Source: Streptomyces echinoruber | GTDB taxonomy: Bacteria; Actinomycetota; Actinomycetes; Streptomycetales; Streptomycetaceae | Length of the DNA stretch: 64,000 nucleotides | Reading direction: 5' to 3' | Assembly (NCBI RefSeq): GCF_014651135.1 | Contig: NZ_BMWH01000023.1 | Location: 1-64,000, forward strand | Part shown: piece after piece, positions 17,803 to 25,514 of the stretch | How positions within the stretch are numbered: the stretch's first letter is position 1 | Layout of the letters: each line of letters begins with the position of its first letter | The notes under the pieces: model-generated | Told to the model about the DNA's origin: nothing | What the model saw: the letters and a program-made list of their open reading frames with translations, nothing else | The model's database searches: none | Position numbers and translations under genes: made by a program

Positions 17803-18639
17803 TCAGCTCTCGAGGACGCCGGTGGCCAGCAGCCCGAACAGCAGGATGCCGACGGCGATGCGGTAGAGCACGAAGGCGTTGAAGGAGTGCTTGGCGACGA
17901 ACTTCAGCAGCCAGGCGATGGAGGCGTAGGCGACGACGAACGACACGATCGTGCCGACGGCCAGCGGGGCCGCGCCCACGCCGGTGCCCAGCGCGTCCTT
18001 CAACTCGTACAGGCCGGCGCCGGTCAGGGCGGGGATGCCGAGGAAGAACGACAGGCGGGTGGCGGCGACCCGGTCGAGGTCGAGGACGAGCGCGGTGGAC
18101 ATGGTGGCGCCGGAGCGGGAGAAGCCCGGGAAGAGCAGCGCGAGGATCTGCGAGGAGCCGACCAGCATGGCGTCCTTGAAGGAGGTGTCGTCCTCGCCGC
18201 GCTTGTGCCGGCCCATCTGGTCCGCCGCCCACATCACGCCGCTGCCGACGATCAGGGAACCGGCGACCACCCACAGCGAGGCGAGCGGGCCCTCGATGAG
18301 CGGCTTGGCGGCCAGGCCCACGGCCACGATCGGGAGGGTGGCGCAGATGACCCACCACGCGAACTTGTAGTCGTGGTGGTACCGCTCCTCCTTGTGCAGC
18401 AGGCCGCGGAACCAGGCGGAGACGATCCGCACGATGTCCTTGAAGAAGTACACGAGCACGGCGGCGATGGCGCCGACCTGGATGACGGCCGAGAACCCGA
18501 CGACGGCGTCGTCGTCGACGGGAATGCCCATCAGGCCCTCGGCGATCTTCAGGTGGCCGGTGGAGGAGACGGGCAGGAACTCGGTCACCCCCTCGACGAC
18601 TCCGAGGACAAGGGCCTGACCGACGGAGATGGCGCTCAT
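17803..18639 (-). CDS. uppP: Undecaprenyl-diphosphatase UppP (BacA family)
   Basis: A 278-residue polytopic membrane enzyme that recycles the lipid carrier by removing one phosphate from undecaprenyl diphosphate; overproduction is known to give bacitracin resistance. The two family signatures are intact: VLGVVEGVTEFLPVSSTGH near the start and LLFPGFSRSGATMS around residue 172. About eight hydrophobic helices; length is normal for the family. Streptomyces often carries more than one copy. It faces the carboxypeptidase gene convergently, another wall function. Confidence 0.95.
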   Translation of the reverse strand: MSAISVGQALVLGVVEGVTEFLPVSSTGHLKIAEGLMGIPVDDDAVVGFSAVIQVGAIAAVLVYFFKDIVRIVSAWFRGLLHKEERYHHDYKFAWWVICATLPIVAVGLAAKPLIEGPLASLWVVAGSLIVGSGVMWAADQMGRHKRGEDDTSFKDAMLVGSSQILALLFPGFSRSGATMSTALVLDLDRVAATRLSFFLGIPALTGAGLYELKDALGTGVGAAPLAVGTIVSFVVAYASIAWLLKFVAKHSFNAFVLYRIAVGILLFGLLATGVLES

Positions 18640-18963
18640 GCGGATCCAGTTCTGAGTTGGTCGACAGTGCTGTAGACAGTCTTACTACGACTCGGTCTTG
18701 TTCCGACCCGGAGGGAGGCGTGTCCGCGCCGAGGCCCGCGGTCACGCTCCCGACGACGTCGGCGGCAGCCTAGAGGCCCGCCCCCGTCCGGGTCAGCCGC
18801 AGTGTCTCGTACCGCGGGGCCGGGCGGGCAGGCGGGGGCCTGCGGCGCCGCCGGGCGGCCGGTGACCGGGCAACCGACCGGGAGCGGGGACCGGTCCTTC
18901 CCCGGCCGGTGAGCCGGCACGGCGGGGCGGCGGCCGCGGGAGAGGCGGCGACCGGCGGCCGGT
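18640..18963. other. uppP upstream region
   Basis: No gene is seen. The first 70 bp upstream of uppP are relatively AT-rich and hold an imperfect dyad (18660-18677) and nearby TACTACGAC. The remainder is GC-rich with short inverted repeats but no clear terminator for the hydrolase gene ending at 18964. Confidence 0.5.
18660..18677 (-). promoter_or_regulatory. Dyad in the uppP promoter region
   Basis: GTCGACAG-TG-CTGTAGAC is symmetrical at 7 of 8 positions and stands about 20 bp upstream of the uppP ATG. Read leftward it also appears as two ACTGTC(T/G)AC direct repeats 11 bp apart, one helical turn. Position suits a repressor of uppP; identity unknown. Confidence 0.4.
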
Positions 18964-19974
18964 TCACAACGACTTCTTACCTCCCGCGTCCCTTCCGGGG
19001 CGGGAGCACGCCGTCTCCGGTGCCTCGCACACCGCCACGCCCGGCTCCCACAGGCTGCCGAGCACCAGGCGGCCGCCCGTCGCGCACACGCTGGTGACCA
19101 TGCGGAAACCGGCGTGGCGGCGGGTGAGGTGGTGCACGATGCGGCCGGTGTCGTCGACGGCGAGGACGGCCGTGGTGCCGGAGGGGCGGAAGGGGGCGCG
19201 GACGGCGAGGCGGGCGGCGGCGCGGCGGACGGGCGCGGGCGAGCGGTGGAGGAGTTCCAGCGGGGACCGGCGCGGGGAGGCCAGGGCCACCCAGACGGGG
19301 CCGGCGGGGCCGGCGCGCCAGAGGTTGTCCGGCATGCCGGGCAGCGGCGCGGCGAAGGGCTCGGCACGGCCCGCCCGGGGACCGGTGAGCCAGTACCGGA
19401 TCAGGCGGCAGGCGCCGGTCTCGGCGACGACCAGGAAGGACTCGTCCCCGCTCGGGGCGAGGCCGTTGGCGAACTGCAGGCCCTCCAGCAGCACCTCGGG
19501 CTCGGCGGCGCCCGGTGCGAGCCGCAGCAACCGCCCGGTGCCGGTGTGCTCGGCGATGTCACCGATCCACCGGTCAAGGCCGTACACGCGGCTGGAGACG
19601 GTGAGGTACACGCTGCCGTCGGACAGGGCCACCGCGTTGCTGCAGAACCGCAGCCGCTCCCCCGCCACCGTGCCGGCCAGCACCCGCACGGTGCCGTCGG
19701 TGAGGTCGGCGCGCAGCAGGCCGCGCTCCGCGTCGCACACCAGCAGGGCGTCGTCGAGGAGCTCCAGCCCGAGCGGCCTGCCCCCGGTGTCGGCGAGCAC
19801 CTCGACCCGCGGCGCCGGCCGGTCCGGTTCGGCCAGCCCGTCCAGGCGCAGGATGCGGCCGTCGGCGACACCGGTGAGGACGCGGCCGCGCGCGTCGGCC
19901 ACCACGTCCTCCGGGCCGCGGCCGCCGACGGCGACATAGCGACGCGGTACCAGTCGTGCGGGATGCTGCTCCAT
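18964..19974 (-). CDS. Strictosidine synthase-like / SMP-30 family beta-propeller
   Basis: A 336-residue protein with the six-bladed propeller pattern of the strictosidine synthase and SMP-30/gluconolactonase superfamily: GPEDVVADARGRVLTGVADG, FCSNAVALSDGSVYLTVSS, FANGLAPSGDESFLVVAETG and the characteristic RYWLTGPRAG...LPGMPDNLWR block. Bacterial members are usually metal-dependent lactonases or esterases rather than alkaloid synthases. No signal peptide. The ATG at 19974 follows GGAAGGGCAGG. A palindrome lies about 50 bp upstream. Substrate cannot be told from context. Confidence 0.82.
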   Translation of the reverse strand: MEQHPARLVPRRYVAVGGRGPEDVVADARGRVLTGVADGRILRLDGLAEPDRPAPRVEVLADTGGRPLGLELLDDALLVCDAERGLLRADLTDGTVRVLAGTVAGERLRFCSNAVALSDGSVYLTVSSRVYGLDRWIGDIAEHTGTGRLLRLAPGAAEPEVLLEGLQFANGLAPSGDESFLVVAETGACRLIRYWLTGPRAGRAEPFAAPLPGMPDNLWRAGPAGPVWVALASPRRSPLELLHRSPAPVRRAAARLAVRAPFRPSGTTAVLAVDDTGRIVHHLTRRHAGFRMVTSVCATGGRLVLGSLWEPGVAVCEAPETACSRPGRDAGGKKSL

Positions 19975-20024
19975 GGACGCCTGCCCTTCCGGCCACCGGC
20001 CTCGGTACGGCTGCCCAGCCCTTC

Positions 20025-20037
20025 CAGAAGACTTCTG
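20025..20037 (-). promoter_or_regulatory. Palindrome CAGAAGACTTCTG upstream of the propeller hydrolase
   Basis: A perfect 13-bp palindrome (6-bp arms, one central base) about 50 bp before the leftward start codon, in a locally AT-rich patch with a related GGACTTCCAGAGG just beyond. Candidate operator. Confidence 0.45.
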
Positions 20038-20413
20038 AAAAACCCGGAGGACTTCCAGAGGAGGCGCGCCACCCGGGCGGTGCGCGGCGCGGCGCGCCGC
20101 AGCGGAGCCCCCGCGCACCCGGCGCGTCCGGCGGCGCGCCCGCGCCACGCCCGGGGCTTCCGCGCCCCATCCGGCGCGCCGGGCGCGCGGAAGCCCCACG
20201 GCGGTGAGCGGGCCGGGGTGGCGGGCGCCGCCCCGGTGCGGGCGGGGCCTGGACCCCGGGGGCCGGCGGGCGGCGGCCGTGCGAAACGCGACGGCGGCCG
20301 GGACTGGCGCGGTGGTGGGGCCGGGGACAGGCGCGGTGACGGGGCCGGGAACAGGCGCGGTGGTGGGACGGTCAGGATCGGAGAAGCCCTCCGCCCGTGC
20401 TCCGCCGTAGCGT

Positions 20414-20445
20414 GAGGGGACCGGCGGCGCTTCGCCGGTCCCCTC
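20414..20445 (+). promoter_or_regulatory. Perfect 13-bp hairpin in the leader of the VOC gene
   Basis: GAGGGGACCGGCG pairs exactly with CGCCGGTCCCCTC around the 6-nt loop GCGCTT. It ends 30 nt before the ATG and 15 nt before the AGGAGG site. No T-run follows. It may be an attenuator or an mRNA stability element. The upstream gene points away, so it is not needed as that gene's terminator. Confidence 0.55.
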
Positions 20446-20475
20446 CCTCGTCACCGTCCCTGTCAGGAGGACGCC

Positions 20476-20832
20476 ATGACCGCGGCCCTGAAGACCGTCA
20501 TCTACCCCGTCAAGGACCTGAACCGCGCCAAGGCCCTGTTCGCGGCGCTGCTGCGGACCGAGCCGTATGCGGACGAGCCGTACTACGTGGGCTTCCGGTC
20601 CGCCGGCCAGGACGTGGGGCTCGACCCGAACGGGCACGCCAAGGGCATGACCGGGCCGGTGCCCTACTGGCACGTCCCCGACCTGCGGGCGCGACTGGCG
20701 GCGCTGCGGGAGGCGGGCGCCGAGCTGCTGCAGGACGTGCAGGACGTCGGCGGCGGCAGGCTGATCGCCTCGGTGAAGGACGCCGACGGCAACCTGATCG
20801 GGCTGCTGCAGGACCCGGCCGGGGAGGACTGA
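20476..20832 (+). CDS. VOC-family (glyoxalase/bleomycin resistance fold) protein
   Basis: A 118-residue single-unit VOC protein. The paired beta-alpha-beta-beta-beta modules are evident: KTVIYPVKDLNRAKALFAAL begins the first, PVPYWHVPDLRARLAALREA the second, and ASVKDADGNLIGLLQDP is the usual last strand. Such proteins bind metals or small toxic ligands, and function cannot be assigned by sequence alone. AGGAGG precedes the ATG. It is followed 39 bp later by a marR gene on the same strand with its own dyad, so the two may be co-regulated. Confidence 0.85.
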   Translation: MTAALKTVIYPVKDLNRAKALFAALLRTEPYADEPYYVGFRSAGQDVGLDPNGHAKGMTGPVPYWHVPDLRARLAALREAGAELLQDVQDVGGGRLIASVKDADGNLIGLLQDPAGED

Positions 20833-20853
20833 GCCCTGCACCGTCCATGCACG

Positions 20854-20867
20854 CGCATTAACATGCG
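20854..20867 (+). promoter_or_regulatory. Dyad CGCAT-TAAC-ATGCG before marR
   Basis: Five-base arms separated by TAAC sit directly before the MarR start at 20872, within a larger imperfect symmetry. TAACAT could act as the -10 of a nearly leaderless transcript. Autoregulation is the simplest reading. Confidence 0.45.
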
Positions 20868-20871
20868 GTGT

Positions 20872-21273
20872 ATGGCAGTGAACGCGGCCGGCGCCCGGCT
20901 CGAGGAACGGTGGCGGGACATCCTCTCGCTGCACGCGCGCACGACGTGCGAGATCGACCGGGTCCTGCACCCGTACGGCCTCGGCGCGAGCGACTTCGAG
21001 GTGCTCGACCTGCTGGCCTCCGGCACGCCCGAGGAAGGCGCCCAGTGCCGGGTGCAGAACCTCGTCGGGCGGGTCCACCTCAGCCAGAGCGCCCTCTCCC
21101 GCCTGATCGGCCGGCTGGAGAAGGAGGGCCTGGTGGAGCGTTCCGTGTGCGCGGAGGACCGGCGCGGCGTGTGGGTGGCCCTCACCCGCAAGGGCCGCGC
21201 CCTGCACGCCGAGGTGCTCCCGCTGCAGCGGGAGGTGCTGGCCCGGATGCTCCAGGAGGGGCGCGGGGCCTGA
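20872..21273 (+). CDS. MarR-family transcriptional regulator
   Basis: A 133-residue MarR protein with the core winged helix: FEVLDLLASGTPEEGAQCRVQNLVGRVHLSQSALSRLIGRLEKEGLVERSVCAEDRRGVWVALTRKG as helix, recognition helix and wing (positions about 40-105). Two cysteines (AQCRVQ and SVCAED) near the DNA-binding domain could give redox sensitivity, as in OhrR-type regulators; this is inference. The ATG at 20872 lacks a ribosome site, and another ATG lies nine bases upstream at 20863. Confidence 0.85.
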   Translation: MAVNAAGARLEERWRDILSLHARTTCEIDRVLHPYGLGASDFEVLDLLASGTPEEGAQCRVQNLVGRVHLSQSALSRLIGRLEKEGLVERSVCAEDRRGVWVALTRKGRALHAEVLPLQREVLARMLQEGRGA

Positions 21274-21316
21274 CGGTCCGGCTCAGCCCCGCGCGGGGCT
21301 CACGGCCGGCTCGGCC

Positions 21317-21715
21317 CTACGGGCGCGCGAGCAGCGTGCGCACGCCCTCCGAGGTGAGGGTCAGGCCGTGCTCACAGCTGCCGTCGATGGTGAGCGACAG
21401 GTCGTCGGAGGGCCACTGGGCGGCGAGCGCGCCGAGCGGCACCAGACGGTAGCGGGAGACGGACGGCAGCAGCTCGGCCATCTCCAGCTCGGAGGTGAAC
21501 ACGGGCACCACGGGGTGGCCGCCGGGCTGCTCCAGCACCGGCAGCGCCACCAGCGTCGGGTCGTCGGTGTCCTGCTCGGTCGCGTCGTCGGGCACCGGGA
21601 CGAGCACGTCGCTGTGGGCGAGCGCGTCCAGGGCCTCGGCGTCCTCGGCGTTCTCGGCGAGGACGTCCAGCGCCCGCTGGGCCGGGGTGGCGTGGTGGTG
21701 GGCGGGTGTCTCCAT
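21317..21715 (-). CDS. SseB-family protein
   Basis: A 132-residue protein matching the SseB N-terminal domain pattern: an N-terminal helix (PAQRALDVLAENAEDAEALDAL), a strand-rich middle (DVLVPVPDD, LVALPVLEQPGGHPVVPVFTS) and LSLTIDGSCEHGLTLTSEGV. In streptomycetes SseB-like proteins are common and of unknown function. AGGGGATC precedes the ATG. It faces marR convergently. Confidence 0.75.
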   Translation of the reverse strand: METPAHHHATPAQRALDVLAENAEDAEALDALAHSDVLVPVPDDATEQDTDDPTLVALPVLEQPGGHPVVPVFTSELEMAELLPSVSRYRLVPLGALAAQWPSDDLSLTIDGSCEHGLTLTSEGVRTLLARP

Positions 21716-22215
21716 GGCAGATCCCCTGGATCCCTGGTGGTGTCGGTCGTGCGGCCGGCCCCGGAGACACGACGGTCCCCGGTCCGACGCCGGTCCCCTA
21801 CCCGGTCGGCCGCTGGGCATGCGCCTCGGTCACGATGTCCGGCGAATATGACGGACTCCGACGGACCTGGTGAAGGACCCCGGTCCCATCCCCGGTCCCC
21901 GTGCCTGTGCTCCTTGCCCCGTACCCCGTGTCCCTGCCCCCGCTCCCCCGGGCGGCCGCTCGGTCCCGGCCACGATGCCGGCCGCGGTGCCGGCCGCCGG
22001 ACTCCGGCCTGGGGTGCACGCGGCGCGGACGGGGCCGTGGGAACAGAGCCGGAGACGAGGACGGTGCCCGGGGCGGGAGTGCCGGCGGGATGCCGGCGTC
22101 CGGCGTCCCATGATCGGGAGGTGAAGGGCAGGGGAGGGCGGTTACTCGGGAAGCCCGCAGTTCTCGGGGGACCTGCGGGCAAGGAGTGACCAGTCGGAGC
22201 AGTCAGGGGATTCCC
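21716..22215. other. GC-rich gap with CCCGGTCCC-like reiterations
   Basis: No gene is supported. It contains reiterated short units (CCCCGGTCCC, CCCCGTACCCCG, GCCGGCCGCGGTGCCGGCC) and should carry the promoter of the sseB-like gene and of the DUF2795 gene. The frames open in it are Arg/Pro/Gly filler. Confidence 0.5.
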
Positions 22216-22536
22216 ATGACCCACGGCACGAGCGCCCGTGACGTGGTGGAGGCCGTCAAGGACGTCGACTTCCCGGCGGGCAAGGACCGGCTCGTCGAGG
22301 CCGCCCGCAAGGCCGGTGCCTCCGCGGAGGTCGTCGCGGCCGTGCGCGGCATCCCGCCCGAGCAGTACGCCAACCGCGAGGAGGTGGCCCGGTCGGTGCG
22401 CGTCGATCCCGACTCCGGCCTCGGCACCAGCGCGTCGCAGCGTGCCCGGCAGGCCCGTGCCGGCGGCAGGCCGGGCCAGTCGCAGCACCTGCGCGAGGTG
22501 CCGAAGACGCCCGTCGAGGAGGAGCTGGAGCGCTGA
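22216..22536 (+). CDS. DUF2795 family protein
   Basis: A 106-residue soluble protein of the DUF2795 type, recognised by DVVEAVKDVDFPAGKDRLVEAARKAGASAEVVAAVRGIPPEQYANREEVARSV, a compact helical domain of about 60 residues. The C-terminal half is basic and disordered. In actinobacteria these genes often sit with stress-response and envelope genes; function unknown. AGGGGA stands before the ATG. Confidence 0.85.
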   Translation: MTHGTSARDVVEAVKDVDFPAGKDRLVEAARKAGASAEVVAAVRGIPPEQYANREEVARSVRVDPDSGLGTSASQRARQARAGGRPGQSQHLREVPKTPVEEELER

Positions 22537-22683
22537 CGCGCCCTCCCGGGGCGGCCCGCGTGACCGGGCGGCCCTTGCCGGGCGGCCCCGGGCAGCCCCT
22601 TTCGGGCAGTCCCCGGGCAGCCCCTTCCGGGCCACGTCCGTAACCGATTCGCCGGACGACGGGACAGGAGTGAGTGCCGCACG

Positions 22684-22859
22684 GTGCGCAAGAAGGCGGA
22701 AGGCGACGAGGCGCAGCGCCGGCCCGCGGCCCGCACCGCCCACGAGGCCGGCCGGGCTCCCCGTGAGCAGAGCATGATCACCGGGTCCACCGCCTGGTCA
22801 CCGAGGTGGCGGGCGCCGACAGCCCCGACCGAGGGCCGCGCTACCGCGCTACGGGGTGA
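22684..22859 (+). pseudogene. Possible small gene split by a frameshift
   Basis: A GTG at 22684 preceded by ACAGGAGTGAG opens a frame that looks coding for about 30 residues (RKKAEGDEAQRR, ARTAHEAGRAPREQ). Near 22773 the coding character moves to another frame, giving EHDHRVHRLVTEVAGADSPD and a stop at 22859. The second frame has a stop just upstream and no start of its own. A one-base shift would join them. No family recognised. The remaining 22537-22683 and 22860-22985 hold only GGGCAGCCCC-type reiterations. Confidence 0.35.
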
Positions 22860-22985
22860 AGCCGCGCCGGTGACCGCGTTCCCGCGGGCGGCGCGCGCCC
22901 GGCTCGACGTGTCGCCGCCGCCGGCGGGGGCACTCGGGGCCGGGCCCGGCCCCCGGCCGGACCGACGCGATGCGAGGGAGGTGTC

Positions 22986-23504
22986 ATGACGGCGGACAAA
23001 ACCGGCTACGACGAGCAGGACGACGCCGGCCTTGGCTACGACGAGGGCGAGACGCCGCTGGGCGGGTACGCGCTGCTGGCCACCGCGTTCGTGACGGGCG
23101 CCGGGTTGTTCGCGCTGGTGGCGCGCCGGCGGGGGGTGCGGCTGCCGCAGCAGGTCCCGCCGTGGGACCTGGCCCTGCTGGGCACGGCGACGTTCAAGGC
23201 GTCCCGGCTGCTGACCAAGGACAAGATCACCAGTTTTCTGCGGGCGCCGTTCACCCGTCGTGAGGCCGACAACCCGGCCGCCGAGGTGACGGACGTCTCC
23301 CGCGGCGGCGGCGTCCGCCGGGCCGTGGGCGACCTGCTGTCCTGCCCGTTCTGCACCTCCGCCTGGGTGGCCGGGGCCCTGGTCGGCTCCTACGCGTGCG
23401 CGCCCCGGGCGACCCGTCTGGTCTGCGCGGGCCTGAGCGCCGTCACCATGGCGGACTGGCTCCAGTACGCCTGGAGCATGACGCAGCAGTCCGCGGAGGG
23501 CTGA
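22986..23504 (+). CDS. DUF1360 membrane protein
   Basis: A 172-residue protein. An acidic N-terminus (about 35 residues) is followed by a hydrophobic helix, the conserved WDLALLGTATFKASRLLTKDKITSFLRAPF, a cysteine pair in LLSCPFCTSAWVAGAL and a C-terminal hydrophobic region: the DUF1360 pattern. The family also occurs near Bacillus spore-coat genes; in actinobacteria its role is unknown. GGGAGG precedes the ATG. The next gene begins five bases after its stop, so they form an operon. Confidence 0.85.
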   Translation: MTADKTGYDEQDDAGLGYDEGETPLGGYALLATAFVTGAGLFALVARRRGVRLPQQVPPWDLALLGTATFKASRLLTKDKITSFLRAPFTRREADNPAAEVTDVSRGGGVRRAVGDLLSCPFCTSAWVAGALVGSYACAPRATRLVCAGLSAVTMADWLQYAWSMTQQSAEG

Positions 23505-23509
23505 CCGCG

Positions 23510-23977
23510 GTGGCCGACCTGGCGGTGCTCGTCGGCCTGCAGGCCTCCGGCAAGTCCACCTTCTACCGCCGGCGGTTGCACGCCGGCCACGTGCTGGTGA
23601 GCAAGGACCTCTTCCCGCGCGGCGCCCGCAACAAGCAGGCGCGCCAGATGCGGCTGGTGACGGAGGCGCTGGCCGCCGGCCGGTCGGTCGCCGTGGACAA
23701 CACCAACCCCTCTCCCGACGAGTGGGGCCCGCTGGTCGAGGCGGGGCACGCCCACGGCGCCACTGTGACCGCCTACTGGTTCCCGCCCGACCTGGCCGGC
23801 TCGCTGCGCCGCAACGCGCTGCGCACCGGCCGGGACCGGGTGCCCGACGTCGGCGTCCACGACACGCTGCGGCGGTTGCGCCGCCCCTCCCCCGCCGACG
23901 GCTTCGACGCCGTGTTCACGGTCCGGTTCGACGGACGGGGCGACTTCGAGGTGCACGAGACGGCGTACGAGGCCTGA
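23510..23977 (+). CDS. P-loop kinase of the polynucleotide-kinase type
   Basis: A 155-residue ATP-binding protein. The Walker A loop is at the very start (LVGLQASGKSTFYRR), then SKDLFPRG and SVAVDNTNPSPDEWGPLVE, the NTNPS element typical of polynucleotide kinase/phosphatase-like and zeta-toxin-like kinases, then the arginine-bearing lid RNALRTGRDRVPDVGVHDTLRRL. The GTG at 23510 is preceded by GGAGGG that also lies in the end of the upstream gene. A nucleic acid end-repair or small-molecule phosphorylation role is possible; the substrate is unknown. Confidence 0.8.
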   Translation: MADLAVLVGLQASGKSTFYRRRLHAGHVLVSKDLFPRGARNKQARQMRLVTEALAAGRSVAVDNTNPSPDEWGPLVEAGHAHGATVTAYWFPPDLAGSLRRNALRTGRDRVPDVGVHDTLRRLRRPSPADGFDAVFTVRFDGRGDFEVHETAYEA

Positions 23978-24100
23978 TCCTCCTACGAGTACGAGACCTG
24001 ATCCTTCGAGCCCTCCGAGGCCCTACGGGACGCGCGAACTCCTTCGAGGCGTACGAGGCCCTTCGGGACGTGCGGAACAGCCCGGTCGGCCGACCGGGTT

Positions 24101-24400
24101 TCAGTCCGCCGGGCCGTCCGGCGGCGGCTGGGGCTCGCGGAAGACGGGACCCTCGGTGCCCTCGTCCGCGTCCGCGCCCGTGTCCTGTTCCGGCTCGGTG
24201 GTGAACGCCTCCGACGTGGTGTCGTCGTCGACGGCCCGCCGCACCTCCGGCCTGTCCTCCACGGCCTCCGGCGCCCGGTCGTCGTGTGCGCGTTCCCGGG
24301 TGTCGCTCGGCCGGCCCGGCTCGGCGTGCTCGGGTACGTCCGCGCCGCCCCGCATCGGGGGCCGACTCGCCTCGGGACGGTCTGCGGGGCGTTCGGGCAT
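24101..24400 (-). CDS. Acidic, disordered hypothetical protein
   Basis: A 99-residue protein rich in Asp, Glu, Pro and Arg with no predicted fold (PEVRRAVDDDTTSEAFTTEP, QDTGADADEGTEGPVF). GGGGGAAG stands eight bases before the ATG at 24400 and the codon bias is coding-like. Short acidic proteins of this kind are frequent in streptomycetes and usually uncharacterised. It converges on the kinase gene; the gap 23978-24100 contains imperfect repeats of CCTGATCC and GGCCCTACGGGACG. Confidence 0.55.
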   Translation of the reverse strand: MPERPADRPEASRPPMRGGADVPEHAEPGRPSDTRERAHDDRAPEAVEDRPEVRRAVDDDTTSEAFTTEPEQDTGADADEGTEGPVFREPQPPPDGPAD

Positions 24401-24477
24401 CGTGCTTCCCCCTTGCCCTCGGTGGTGCCCTCTGTCGGCGCCGGACGGGTTCCCCGGTCCGGGCGGCGTACACGGCG

Positions 24478-24546
24478 GGGAAACGACGTGCGGGAGAGGG
24501 GCGGAAGAAGAAGGAGGAGGGAGGGAGAAGGGCGAAGGAAGAAGGA
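24478..24546. repeat. Long polypurine/polypyrimidine tract
   Basis: About 60 bases of almost pure A/G on the plus strand (GGAAGAAGAAGGAGGAGGGA and onward). On the minus strand this is a C/T-rich run starting some 17 bases after the stop of the DUF574 methyltransferase. It could be a Rho-dependent termination site or a triplex-forming tract. Confidence 0.65.
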
Positions 24547-24562
24547 CCGGAGGAACCGGGGG

Positions 24563-25375
24563 CTACGACGACTTGCGGCCGACTCCCGCGTACACCCAGT
24601 ACTCCGACGGGTTGTCCGGGATCTCGTCGTCCGGGCCGGGACGCCACAGGGGCAGGTGGACGAGGCCGGGTTCGACCAGGTCGAAGCCGTCGAACAGGCC
24701 GAGGATCTCCTCGCGGGAGCGCGGGGTGACCGGGGAGCTGGCCCGGGAGCGGTAGAGCTGCCCCACGGCGGCGGCGGTGCCGGGGCGTTCCTCGTTGGTG
24801 GCATGGGTCAGGGCCAGCCAGCTGCCCGCGGGCAGGGCGTCCCGGAAGGCGGCGACGATGCCGGCCGGGTCGTCCTCGGGCGTGATGAAGTGCAGGATCG
24901 TGATCATCAGCACCGCGACCGGCTGGTCGAAGTCGATCAGCTTCCGCACGGGTGCGGAGGCGAGGACGTCGGCGGGGCGCCGGATGTCGGCGTCGAGGAT
25001 CTCCGCGTCGGGGTTGTCGGCGAGCAGGGCGGCGCTGTGCGCGACGGCCACCGGGTCGTTGTCGACGTAGACCACGCGCGCTCCCGGCGCGGCGGCCTGG
25101 GCCACCTCGTGCACGTTGCCCTGCGTGGGGATGCCGGAGCCGAGGTCGATGAACTGGCGCACCCCGGAGTCGACGAGGAAGCGCACGGCCCGGCCGAGGA
25201 AGGCGCGGTTGGCGCGGGCCAGGGTGCGCACCTGGGGTTCGATGGCGGTGAAGGCCGCCACCGCCTCCCGGTCTATGGCGAAGTTGTGCTCCCCGCCCAG
25301 CATCGCGTCGTACATGCGGGCGACACTGGCCTTGTTCGGATCCACGCCGCGCGGCAGACCTGCGCCGTCCGTCAC
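24563..25375 (-). CDS. SAM-dependent methyltransferase, DUF574 family
   Basis: A 270-residue member of the Streptomyces-expanded DUF574 (PF04672-type) methyltransferases. Hallmarks: VDPNKASVARMYDAMLGGEHNFAIDREA near the start, the SAM site FIDLGSGIPTQGNVHEVAQ, VVYVDNDPVAVAHSAALLA, and the ending SEYWVYAGVGRK. Substrates are mostly unknown. Two tandem GTG codons (25378 and 25375) are possible starts; the second has GGGGG at the better distance. It diverges from a SpoIIE phosphatase with a shared dyad in between. Confidence 0.88.
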   Translation of the reverse strand: MTDGAGLPRGVDPNKASVARMYDAMLGGEHNFAIDREAVAAFTAIEPQVRTLARANRAFLGRAVRFLVDSGVRQFIDLGSGIPTQGNVHEVAQAAAPGARVVYVDNDPVAVAHSAALLADNPDAEILDADIRRPADVLASAPVRKLIDFDQPVAVLMITILHFITPEDDPAGIVAAFRDALPAGSWLALTHATNEERPGTAAAVGQLYRSRASSPVTPRSREEILGLFDGFDLVEPGLVHLPLWRPGPDDEIPDNPSEYWVYAGVGRKSS

Positions 25376-25401
25376 CACAACCCCCGATTCCCAGAAACGA
25401 C

Positions 25402-25426
25402 TTGACGCAACATCATATAGTTGCCG
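25402..25426. promoter_or_regulatory. Divergent operator with GCAAC/GTTGC arms
   Basis: TTGAC followed by GCAAC-ATCATATA-GTTGC lies between the methyltransferase and the phosphatase, in a markedly AT-rich patch. TATGAT read leftward is a possible -10 for the methyltransferase. The arrangement strongly resembles the marR promoter at 10069-10098. Confidence 0.5.
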
Positions 25427-25514
25427 ACAGCGTACGGCGAGGTCCTGCCCGTGCCGTGCGGACAGGTGCAGCCTCCCCACCCGGACAGGCACGATCCCCC
25501 GGAAAGGCACGACC

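Larger units (their letters stand above)
19975..20475. other. Regulatory gap between propeller hydrolase and VOC gene
   Basis: No gene is supported. It holds the palindrome at 20025-20037, a pair of near-identical segments built on GGGGCCGGGGACAGGCGCGG and GGGGCCGGGAACAGGCGCGG (about 20318-20362), and a 13-bp hairpin at 20414-20445. Confidence 0.6.
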
